Under the pieces are notes generated by a model, which ran no database searches, was not told the DNA's origin, and saw nothing but the letters and a program-made list of their open reading frames with translations. Below, in pieces: positions 20,613 through 28,084 of a stretch of DNA of 64,000 bases. Each line of letters begins with the position of its first letter. Position 1 is the stretch's first letter. The stretch spans positions 620,001 to 684,000 of the forward strand of contig NZ_FPAT01000001.1 of assembly GCF_900116555.1 (NCBI RefSeq), read 5' to 3'. This stretch comes from Actinopolyspora lacussalsi subsp. righensis (lineage in GTDB: Bacteria > Actinomycetota > Actinomycetes > Mycobacteriales > Pseudonocardiaceae). The position numbers and the translations under genes are program-made.

Positions 20613-21010
20613 GCCAAGCAGGCGCCCCCGAAGCCGACGAAGCCTTCGATCTCCCCGTCGAAGCGGCGATCAACGTCGTCCCCGTGTGGCGCGTCGATTC
20701 CGGAGGACTCCGCAGTCGACGAGGAGGAATCGTCGACCCGGAGGCCGAGACACTGGACGAAGAACTGGTGCTCGCACTGGCGGATTCCGTGGTCACCCTC
20801 TCGGCTCCGGTGGACCTGTCACCTCGTGCACTGACGGTGCTTCGGGAGCAACTGCCGCTACCGCCTGCGTTCGATCGTTCCGGCTCGCTGCGCGGCCACC
20901 AGCTCCTCGAACTCGACGCACAAGGTCGCGCGGTAGTGGACGAGGTGGCCATCCACCACCACACGACCTTCGGTCTGCTGGTCCGGGACCGTGGAGGGGC
21001 GCAGGAGTAG
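20609..21010 (+). CDS. Probable detached Cas3 C-terminal domain
   Basis: A 133-residue protein translated from an ATG overlapping the cas3 stop by 4 bp. It contains ALADSVVTLSAPVDLSP, then LPLPPAFDRSGSLRGHQLLELD and a final FGLLV. These resemble the C-terminal accessory domain that normally ends type I-E Cas3 and covers the helicase channel. With cas3 (831 aa) the total of 964 residues is close to a full-length Cas3. The stop between them could be an old frameshift now fixed as a split gene, or an intentional two-subunit arrangement. The call rests on position and short pattern similarity. Confidence 0.6.
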   Translation: MSQAGAPEADEAFDLPVEAAINVVPVWRVDSGGLRSRRGGIVDPEAETLDEELVLALADSVVTLSAPVDLSPRALTVLREQLPLPPAFDRSGSLRGHQLLELDAQGRAVVDEVAIHHHTTFGLLVRDRGGAQE

Positions 21011-21509
21011 CGACGCGGTTCCCGGTCCCACTCAGTGAACATGGCTACACGGCCGCACCCCCGGAGAGCACACCGATGACGAGCCAGACAACGACCACGA
21101 TGACCGTAGCTTGTGTCAGGGACAGCTTCAGCTGGACACATACTTCAGACCCTCCGTGGGGTCGGGCGCACTCCAGGTATTGCACGCTCACTCCTTCCGA
21201 TGCCACAGGGAGTCGGCCTTTACCTCGCTGCCGATCTTGGTGGACCAAGCTACCGAGGAATCACAGAGATGGTCAATCAGGTGCGCATAATGTCCCTAAA
21301 CACGAGCATGGAACGCCTTGGATAGGCTTGCGTCTGTTCCCAAGCAGCCTTGGGGTGACTCACAGGTACGCATCACGTGAGTTATTTCCTCGCTGTAGCG
21401 GGGGTGAGGGTGGCGTGCCGTGGCAGTGGTCGACTCGGAGCCACGGCACGCGGCACCCACTCGCGAGGCGCTACTCGCTGAGTCCTGTCGACTCCTTAAG
21501 GAACGACCT
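21011..21509 (+). promoter_or_regulatory. 500-bp gap between the cas3 genes and the Cascade genes
   Basis: No convincing gene in any frame. The gap suggests that cse1 to cas6e have their own promoter. At 21387-21410 a short sequence resembles part of a type I-E repeat (AGCGGGGGTGAG preceded by CCTCGC), but it is single and imperfect. The frame upstream of cse1 is open from 21420, but the conserved protein begins at 21510. Confidence 0.4.
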
Positions 21510-23159
21510 GTGAAGTTCGATCTGCTTACCGAACCGTGGCTGCCGGTGGTCACGCTCGATGGCACGCACATCGAGGTCAGCATCCGGGATGTACTCACCC
21601 GGGCGCACGAGCTGCGCTGGCTGGATGGGGAGACGCCGGTGGTGACCGCGGCGTTGCACCGGATGCTCCTCGCTGTCGCCCATCGCTGCTACGGCCCGGA
21701 GAACGCCTCGGTGTGGAAGCGACTGTGGACGGGGTCGTCGCTGCACGAGCACTCGGAGGACGAACAGGCCTTCGAGGATTACCTGGCCTCCGTCTCCGAC
21801 CGGTTCGACCTGTTCCACACGACGCGTCCGTTCCTGCAAACTCCGGCGCTGAGCGAGAAGGCTTGGGGAAACGTCACCCAGCTATTACCGCACAGGGCGA
21901 CGGGCAACAACGCGACGCTGTTCGACCATACGACCACCGCTGACCGCGTAACCCTGTCCCCGGCTCAGGCGGCACGGTGGCTGGTGACGCTGCAGGCGTT
22001 CGATGTCGGCGGGCTGAAAACCCCGTACCGCGCGGACAAGTCCTCCGAAGCCGGTCTCGCCAACCGGTTCGCCACGGCCCTGCTCGAGGGCTCCACCCTG
22101 CACGAGACCCTCCTGTTGAACATGCCGATCTACCATCCTCGTGCGGGTTACCCGCATCCGACTTCCGCTGCGGACTGCCCGGTGTGGGAGTACAAGCATC
22201 CGCCGGGACCGGAACCGGACAAACAAGGACGCGCCCCGAACGGCTGGACGGACACGCTCACGTGGCCGTCGCGCCGCGTGCTGCTGCACCCCGCGCACAC
22301 CGACCAAGAGGTGCGTGTGGACGGTGTGATCATCACGCCGGGCACCAGGCTGCGTACAGAGCTGACGGACTCCGAACTGATGTCCGCCTTCCGGTACAAG
22401 ACCAAGCGACAGCGCGGCAAGGTCGTCAAAACCGGCCAGGCACAGCCCGTCGTACTCGAGGAGCTGCGCGGCGTCTGGCGCCACGCACGTGAACTGCTCG
22501 TCGGCGACTGGGAAAACGCGCACCGCGAGCGCCCCCGCACCATCGAACACGTGGCAGAGATGGCCGCTTCGGACAACATCGCCGCCGATGCGGTGTACAC
22601 GCTGCGCGTGTTCGGACAACAGCTCAATCCCCAGGGCGGGGCGGTTCATGCTTGGCAGCAGGAGACGCTTCCCGCCCCCGTGGCGCTGCTGCGCGTTGAT
22701 CTCCGTCACGAGGCCGTGGGGGATCTGCTGGGCCTGTCGGTCGGATTGGCCGACGACGTCGGCGACGCGCTCAAGAGATTGGAACGCGATTTCGCCGCGG
22801 CACTGTCCGGAGAGACACCGGCTAAGCGCCAATTGCTGGCGCAGTGGTACTGGCCTCGGTTGTCCGAGCCGTTCGGTGATTTCCTCCGGAACTTGGGTCG
22901 GGCGTTGAACAACGATGATGCCGGTACCCAGCAACAGGAACTGCTGGATGCCGCAGGGCGGTGGCAGGAGTGCGTCCGGAGGACGGGAAAAAACGCCGCC
23001 GAGCAGTGGGCTGAGGACCTACCACGACGCGGAGCACGCCAGCTCCAGGCACTGGCGAAGCCTTTGAACGACTTCGAAGGCCTTCTCGACTGGCTCTGCC
23101 GAACGTTCGACGCGAACACCGCGCGGTACCACGATCCAGAGAAGGAGGAGGATGACTGA
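21510..23159 (+). CDS. cse1: Cascade large subunit Cse1/CasA (Cas8e)
   Basis: Large subunit of the type I-E surveillance complex, which recognises the PAM and recruits Cas3. 549 residues from GTG 21510; this start is chosen because the protein begins KFDLLTEPWLPVVTLDG, the typical Cse1 N-terminus, and has an AAGGA ribosome site 6-10 bp upstream. Family features include FDLFHTTRPFLQTP and DVGGLKTPYRADKSS. It ends in an overlap with cse2. Length is normal for the family. The open frame adds 30 residues upstream that look non-conserved. Confidence 0.9.
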   Translation: MKFDLLTEPWLPVVTLDGTHIEVSIRDVLTRAHELRWLDGETPVVTAALHRMLLAVAHRCYGPENASVWKRLWTGSSLHEHSEDEQAFEDYLASVSDRFDLFHTTRPFLQTPALSEKAWGNVTQLLPHRATGNNATLFDHTTTADRVTLSPAQAARWLVTLQAFDVGGLKTPYRADKSSEAGLANRFATALLEGSTLHETLLLNMPIYHPRAGYPHPTSAADCPVWEYKHPPGPEPDKQGRAPNGWTDTLTWPSRRVLLHPAHTDQEVRVDGVIITPGTRLRTELTDSELMSAFRYKTKRQRGKVVKTGQAQPVVLEELRGVWRHARELLVGDWENAHRERPRTIEHVAEMAASDNIAADAVYTLRVFGQQLNPQGGAVHAWQQETLPAPVALLRVDLRHEAVGDLLGLSVGLADDVGDALKRLERDFAAALSGETPAKRQLLAQWYWPRLSEPFGDFLRNLGRALNNDDAGTQQQELLDAAGRWQECVRRTGKNAAEQWAEDLPRRGARQLQALAKPLNDFEGLLDWLCRTFDANTARYHDPEKEEDD

Positions 23160-23715
23160 TCAGGAACTCCAGGAACGACAGGAGCGGTTCATCACCGAGC
23201 TGCTACGAGAGGCCGCGAACCTGTCCGCTGCGGAGAATCACCTGGTCCATCAGGCCAGAAAGCGCTTGGCGGAGCTGCGCCGAGGCGTTGGCAGGCCCTA
23301 CCCCGCGCCAGCCGCGTACGACCTCGTGCTGCAGTACGATCCGCCGGAGGCTCAGGAACAAGCGTGGTTGCTGACCGCAGGGCTTTTCGCGCTCCACCCG
23401 ATGAAGGAAGCGAGCGGCAGCCGTTCGCTCGGCAGCTCCCTGGGGCAGCTGCACGGTGTGGGGGCCACTGAGGCGCGGTTGCGGCAACTCGCCACAGTCG
23501 ACCAGGCTCGGCTCCCGCACTACTTGCGACAAGCCGTGCAGTTACTGCGGTCGCACGATGTCGGAATCGACTACCTGAGACTGCTGCGCGATCTCTGCGT
23601 GCTCACCAACCCGAAAGTGGACACGCACAAACTGCGGCTGCGTTGGGTGCGAGATTACTACCGCACCGTTCACGCCCGAACCGGTAACTCTTCGGCGAAA
23701 GGAAATACAGCGTGA
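23152..23715 (+). CDS. cse2: Cascade small subunit Cse2/CasB
   Basis: A 187-residue helical protein that forms the inner dimer of Cascade and stabilises the displaced strand. ATG 23152 lies within the end of cse1 behind a GGAGGAGG ribosome site. Features are ARKRLAELRRGVGRP, AGLFALHPM and the C-terminal YLRLLRDLCVLTNPK, typical of Cse2. It overlaps cas7 by 4 bp (GTGA). Confidence 0.88.
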   Translation: MTDQELQERQERFITELLREAANLSAAENHLVHQARKRLAELRRGVGRPYPAPAAYDLVLQYDPPEAQEQAWLLTAGLFALHPMKEASGSRSLGSSLGQLHGVGATEARLRQLATVDQARLPHYLRQAVQLLRSHDVGIDYLRLLRDLCVLTNPKVDTHKLRLRWVRDYYRTVHARTGNSSAKGNTA

Positions 23716-24833
23716 TTCTTGAACTGCACCTGTTGCAGTCGTTCCCGACGAGCAACCTCAACCGGGACGACATCGGACAACCTAAATCCGTGACGTTCGG
23801 TGGCGCGGTCCGCGGACGTGTCTCCAGCCAGTCGATGAAGCGCTCCGCACGAGGTTTGTTCCAGCGCTACGGCCTGGACAAGCAGGAAACCGGTCTGCGC
23901 ACCAAACGGCTCGTCGAGGGTGCCGGGAAGATCATCGACGATGCCGAAGAACCCAGCGCAGAAACCCAGACGATCGTCCGTGAAGGTATCCGCAAGCTCG
24001 GCTTCGAGGTCGATCAGAAGGACCTGACCGAGTACCTGCTGTTCGTCGGTCAAGGTGCTCGGCAAGAACTGGCCGACTACTGCCAGCGCAACTGGGACAC
24101 GTTGTCCAAGGCCGCTGCCGGCAGGACGGGTTCGGGCAAAACCGACAAGGTAAAACCGACGCAGTCCGACCTCGCGGAAGGTCGGCGCATCCTCAACGCC
24201 GAACGGGTCGCCGACGTCGCGCTGTTCGGCCGGATGGTCGCCGACAACAAGGACTTCAACGTCGACGCGGCCAGCCAGGTCGCGCACGCGATTTCCACAC
24301 ACGCCGTGGCCACCGAATTCGACTTCTACACCGCTGTCGACGATCTCAAGCCAGAGGAAGAGACCGGGGCGGACATGATCGGCACGGTCGACTTCAACGC
24401 CGCCTGCTACTACCGCTACGCCAACCTCGACACCGAACAACTCACGAAGAATCTCGGCGACGACACCGAACTCACCACGCGAGCAGCGCGCGCCTGGCTC
24501 CACTCGTTCATCGCCGCCCGCCCCGGCGGTAAACAGAACTCGATGGCCGCGCACACCATGCCGGAAACCCTGCTGACCGTGGTGCGCGACCACGGGAGTT
24601 GGAACCTCGCCAACGCGTTCCTCAAGCCCGTTCAAGGCACCGAGCTGATGGCGGACTCGACCAAGGCAATGCTCGAGCACTTCGCCAAACTCCGCCGCTT
24701 CTACGGGGACGAGGAGATCCGCCGCGTCACCGGCGCCGCGCTCTCCTGCGAACTGTCGACCCTGGACTCCGCTGATCAGGCCGCCTCCGTGGAGGAACTC
24801 GCCGAGCGGACCCTCACCGCAGCGACGACATGA
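23712..24833 (+). CDS. cas7e: Cascade backbone subunit Cas7e/CasC (Cse4)
   Basis: The crRNA-binding backbone subunit, six copies per Cascade. 373 residues from GTG 23712. The start LELHLLQSFPTSNLNRDD and GGAVRGRVSSQSMKRSAR are diagnostic of Cas7e, as are SHAISTHAVATEFDFYTAVDDL-like and GTVDFNAACYYRYA regions. No defect is seen. It overlaps cas5 (ATGA). Confidence 0.93.
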   Translation: MILELHLLQSFPTSNLNRDDIGQPKSVTFGGAVRGRVSSQSMKRSARGLFQRYGLDKQETGLRTKRLVEGAGKIIDDAEEPSAETQTIVREGIRKLGFEVDQKDLTEYLLFVGQGARQELADYCQRNWDTLSKAAAGRTGSGKTDKVKPTQSDLAEGRRILNAERVADVALFGRMVADNKDFNVDAASQVAHAISTHAVATEFDFYTAVDDLKPEEETGADMIGTVDFNAACYYRYANLDTEQLTKNLGDDTELTTRAARAWLHSFIAARPGGKQNSMAAHTMPETLLTVVRDHGSWNLANAFLKPVQGTELMADSTKAMLEHFAKLRRFYGDEEIRRVTGAALSCELSTLDSADQAASVEELAERTLTAATT

Positions 24834-25576
24834 CGGTTATGACGACAAGGACGCTCGCACTGCGGATCGACGCCCCCATGCAGTCCTGGGGAATCCGGTC
24901 CGAATTCATCATCCGCGACACCGAACGAGAACCCACCAAATCGGGCATCGTCGGCCTCCTGGCTGCCGCGCGGGGGAACGCGCGCCACGAAGAAACCGCC
25001 ATCGCTGAACTCGCAAGCCTGCGCATGGGAGTGCGCGCGGACCGGGAAGGACTGGTGGAGCGCGACTTCCACACCGCGCAGAACGTTCCCAACACCGACG
25101 GCAAGGGACACCGCACGGTGATCAGCAACCGGTACTACCTCGCCGACGCGCTGTTCCTCGTCGTGCTGGAGGGAGATCCGGCGCTGCTCACGGAACTCGA
25201 GCAGGCTGTTCGTAGACCGCACTGGCCGCTGTTCTTCGGCCGTAAAGCATTCGTACCGGCCAGCCCGCTCGTGGCCGCTCCCGAGGAGCAAGCCAACCGG
25301 GGGACGGGGCTCTTCAGCCACTCACTGCCGGACGTGCTGCGCAGCCATCCGTGGCTGGAAACGCGGCGTGGGGCGCGGCAGGAAGCAGCCGGTTCCGACG
25401 AACACCTGCGAACTGTGGTCGACACAGAGGTCACCGATCCGGCGGCGGAACCACGTCACGATCACCCCCTCTCGTTCGACAGAGATGATCGGCGATACGC
25501 CACGCGTGCCGTCCGCACCGGTGAGGTTCCCGTGCCTCCGGAATCAGCCGATGGAGCTTCCCATGTTTCTGAGTAA
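24830..25576 (+). CDS. cas5e: Cascade subunit Cas5e/CasD
   Basis: Binds the 5' handle of crRNA at the foot of Cascade. 248 residues. The opening TLALRIDAPMQSWG, then REPTKSGIVGLLAAA and the central LADALFLVVLEGD, identify Cas5e. There is a nearby in-frame ATG (24839) that could serve as an alternative start. Its stop overlaps cas6e by 14 bp. Confidence 0.92.
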   Translation: MTVMTTRTLALRIDAPMQSWGIRSEFIIRDTEREPTKSGIVGLLAAARGNARHEETAIAELASLRMGVRADREGLVERDFHTAQNVPNTDGKGHRTVISNRYYLADALFLVVLEGDPALLTELEQAVRRPHWPLFFGRKAFVPASPLVAAPEEQANRGTGLFSHSLPDVLRSHPWLETRRGARQEAAGSDEHLRTVVDTEVTDPAAEPRHDHPLSFDRDDRRYATRAVRTGEVPVPPESADGASHVSE

Positions 25577-26285
25577 GCTTCCCGTCAATGTCGTTTCCAG
25601 GAAGTTTCGCCGCGACATAGCGAACGTGCACGATATGCACCGGACCGTGATGGATGCTTTCCCGAGCACCGACCAGTCCGCGGCCCGTAGCGAACACGGC
25701 GTGCTGTGGCGCTTGGACCGCACGACCCAGGGGTACGTGCTGTACGTGCAGAGCCGAATCCAGCCGAATTGGGACAGGCTGCCCGAGAACTACCTCTCCG
25801 AACGTGGGAAGGTACGGTGTCTGCAGCCCGTGTTGCAAGCCATTCGCGCCGGGACAGCGTTCCGATTCCGCATCGTGGCAAACCCGACGCGGCGATTGAA
25901 ACCGCAAAACGACCACCGCAACGACGGGAACCGCAGACACAATCGTCGTGTCCCGTTACACCGGCCGGGCGAGCAGACTTCGTGGCTCGTACGGCAAGCA
26001 GAACAACGCGGATTCGTACTGCCAGCTGCTTCCACGGGCGAGCCGGATGTCACCGCCACACCGCTCCCGGATCTCAGCGGACGCCAAAAGGACACGCCCG
26101 AAGGCATGCAATCCCCACGTCATAACAAGATCACGATTGCCCCGGTCCGATTCGACGGGCGCCTCGTCGTGACCGACCCAGACCAGCTGGTACAAACGAT
26201 CAGCGACGGCATCGGCCCGGCCAAAGCCTACGGGTGCGGTCTCATGAGCCTCGCCCCTGTGGGCAACGGCGCAGGGAGCGCCTGA
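25563..26285 (+). CDS. cas6e: crRNA endonuclease Cas6e/CasE (Cse3)
   Basis: Cleaves the pre-crRNA at the repeat hairpin and stays bound to the 3' end. 240 residues from ATG 25563, chosen because MFLSKLPVN is the standard Cas6e N-terminus; HDMHRTVMDAFP contains the conserved His region. The end GPAKAYGCGLMSLAP is the Gly-rich loop of Cas6e. It is the last gene of the operon: no cas1 or cas2 follows. Its presence implies that the host has, or had, a type I-E array outside this window. Confidence 0.92.
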   Translation: MFLSKLPVNVVSRKFRRDIANVHDMHRTVMDAFPSTDQSAARSEHGVLWRLDRTTQGYVLYVQSRIQPNWDRLPENYLSERGKVRCLQPVLQAIRAGTAFRFRIVANPTRRLKPQNDHRNDGNRRHNRRVPLHRPGEQTSWLVRQAEQRGFVLPAASTGEPDVTATPLPDLSGRQKDTPEGMQSPRHNKITIAPVRFDGRLVVTDPDQLVQTISDGIGPAKAYGCGLMSLAPVGNGAGSA

Positions 26286-26293
26286 ACGAGAAC

Positions 26294-26323
26294 GGTTCCC
26301 CGCGCGACAAAGTGCGGGGAACC
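26294..26323. terminator. Terminator hairpin between convergent cas6e and whiB-like pseudogene
   Basis: A perfect 10-bp inverted repeat, GGTTCCCCGC at 26294-26303 and GCGGGGAACC at 26314-26323, with a 10-nt loop. It lies 8 bp after the cas6e stop and between convergent genes, so it can end both transcripts. The CCCCGC/GCGGGG stem is also what type I-E repeats contain, so a decayed CRISPR repeat is a weaker alternative. Confidence 0.6.
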
Positions 26324-26362
26324 TCGTGTCGGACATGTTAGGATAATTCTGGATTGTATTGA

Positions 26363-26732
26363 CTACGAGGCTGAAGTGGTAATTTCTCCCTGGGCGAGCA
26401 GGGTTCGCACGGTCTCGGAGCTGGCAGGTTTGTCGAGAGGGACGAGTCCTGCCTTCCGCCATGTTGCGAGTAGTCGTTCCCGTTCGGGGTGTCGTACCGC
26501 CGCGGATGCCGTGCTGGTCGGCGCGGGACTGGATGAGTTCATCGGCCAGGCATTCGGTGCGCACCGGACATCGGGCGCAGATGTTTTTCGCGTGTCGACG
26601 TCGCCAGTAGGCCTCGTGGCCGGATTCGGGGCGATCATCGGGGCCGTACCAGAGTTCGATCGGAGTTCCCGCGCACGCGGCGTGCTGTTCCCATCCTGAT
26701 GTCGAGGAGGAAATGCTGGTCATACGAGTCAT
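26363..26732 (-). pseudogene. WhiB-family regulator with a frameshift at a CCCC run
   Basis: Encodes a WhiB-like iron-sulphur regulator. HAACAG near residue 19, then ICARCPVRTECL, gives the cluster Cys, and GIRGGT is the WhiB turn motif. After GIRGGTTP the first frame loses sense, while the shifted frame continues naturally as ERERLLATWRKAGLVPLDKP and ends at 26363. One extra C in the CCCC run at about 26486-26490 explains the break. It could be a real mutation, a sequencing error or a +1 recoding site. ATG 26732 overlaps the GGDEF stop, so it is the last gene of the conjugation-module operon. Confidence 0.7.
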
Positions 26733-27427
26733 CGCCGTGCCGTATCGGTGGGCATGAGACCGGAGGGCTCACCTTCACACGGCGGCGGGCGCAGAACGGC
26801 TTTCTGGAACTCGGGCACCGTCTGTGGGGAATGCACACGCCATCCGACGCGGTGGGTTTTCGCCTCGTACATGGCGAGATCGGCACCGTCCAGAGCCTCG
26901 TTCAGGTCCGGGGCTGGAGTGGTCACCGTGGTGATGCCCAGTGAGACGCCGACGTGCAGCGGCCTGCCGAGGTCGGGCAGCGTGATCGGCGCGGTCAGCG
27001 CGCTCAGCAGTCGATCCAGCTGATCGAGGTCGGACAGTCGGGCAACGAAGGCCAGCTCGTCCCCGCCGAGCCGTCCGGTAACCGCCGCAGTGCCGAGTTC
27101 GGCGTCCAAACGCCTGGCGACGGTGCGCAGTACACGGTGGCCGTGGGTGTCGTTGATGGGTTTGAATCCGTCGAGGTCGAGCAGTCCGACAGCATTGGCC
27201 TTGGTCAGTGTTCTGACGGCGGCTGCTTCGAATCCTGTCCGCGTCAGCAGTCCGGTGACCGGGTCGCGGTGGGCACGTGCGAGCTGGCGGGTGCGCATTC
27301 GTAGGCGGTAGGCGGTAGCGGCCCATCCAGCGGCCGCGGCCACGGTCGCCGTGCCCAAGGTGGCCGCCGAGCGTGACGCTCGGCGGGGCAATGGGGTCGA
27401 GGTCGACATCCATTCGCAGAGGTGCAT
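26729..27427 (-). CDS. GGDEF-domain protein (diguanylate cyclase-like)
   Basis: A 232-residue protein with one N-terminal hydrophobic segment (about residues 20-40), a short basic helix, then a GGDEF domain. HRDPVTGLLTRTGFEAA, the metal/substrate segment LLDLDGFKPINDTHGH and the active-site loop GRLGGDELAF (GGDEL) are visible. It may make cyclic di-GMP at the membrane; GGDEL is a tolerated active-site variant, but activity is unproven. Alone among its operon neighbours it has no frameshift. It follows the DUF4913-like gene by 20 bp with a GAAAGG ribosome site. Confidence 0.8.
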   Translation of the reverse strand: MHLCEWMSTSTPLPRRASRSAATLGTATVAAAAGWAATAYRLRMRTRQLARAHRDPVTGLLTRTGFEAAAVRTLTKANAVGLLDLDGFKPINDTHGHRVLRTVARRLDAELGTAAVTGRLGGDELAFVARLSDLDQLDRLLSALTAPITLPDLGRPLHVGVSLGITTVTTPAPDLNEALDGADLAMYEAKTHRVGWRVHSPQTVPEFQKAVLRPPPCEGEPSGLMPTDTARR

Positions 27428-27447
27428 GACGGTTGCCTTTCGACGAG

Positions 27448-28084
27448 TTAGACGTTGTACTGCTGGGCCTCGTTGTCCCCGGTCGGGATCGTGTCCGTGT
27501 CCGTCGCGTCGAGAACCGGTCGGTGCGGGCTGGCGCTCCGCTGTCGCGGTGGCGGCCGTCCAGGCAGTGGGGATGGACCCAGTCGGTCAGTCGCGCGGCG
27601 AATCCGGGCCGCCATTGGTGGTGCCAGTACTGGGCGTCGCGGACGTTGGCGGTGGCGCCGATGTTGGCGCGGCGCCAGGTGTAGGCCAGCGTGGCGATCT
27701 CCAGCGCCAGGCCTGGATGGTGGCGCCAGCAGGGTGGTATCGGACGGGAGGGTCCGCCTGGGATGCCGACGTAGGTTGTGTTGTGCCAGGCCACGAAGTT
27801 CTCCACAGTCCATACAGGACTGTTCTCCTCGTCGCGGTGTTGGCTGTCTTCGGCGGCTGCGGGTGGGGTGTACAGCACCCAGGGGGGGCGGGCTGGTCTT
27901 CGACGGGGTCGTTGTCCTCGGTGTTTTCGAGGGCTTCGAGCCGGTTGTCGAGGGCGTTGAGGCATGTGGAGAGGCTGCTGACCACATCGGGGAGGGTGTT
28001 GACCTGGGCCTGCAGGTCTCGCAGTGTGCGGTCGGTGTCGGACTGGCGAAAGCGGGCGGGAGTGATGCCCTCGTCCTCGGTCAC
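27448..28084 (-). pseudogene. DUF4913-like protein of a conjugation module, frameshifted
   Basis: GTG 28084 overlaps the traG-like stop by 4 bp. The first frame gives an acidic helical N-terminus (MTEDEGITPARF, LQAQVNTLPDVVSSL). At a G7 run (27882-27888, plus strand) the sense passes to another frame, carrying VWTVENFVAWHNTTYVG, CWRHHPGLALEIATLAYTWR and QYWHHQWRPGFAARL. These resemble the Trp-rich DUF4913 family found beside actinobacterial TraG genes. The natural-looking end, DTIPTGDNEAQQYNV, lies in the third frame, so a second shift around 27500-27560 seems needed. The family call is from memory of its Trp/His pattern. Confidence 0.5.

Noticed and set aside
21113-21325. 70-residue ORF in the cas gap as a small cas or anti-CRISPR gene
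   Set aside because: No ribosome site, no motif, and composition like non-coding sequence.
26294-26323. CRISPR repeat after cas6e
   Set aside because: Only one copy, loop too long for a type I-E repeat, and position between convergent genes fits a terminator better.
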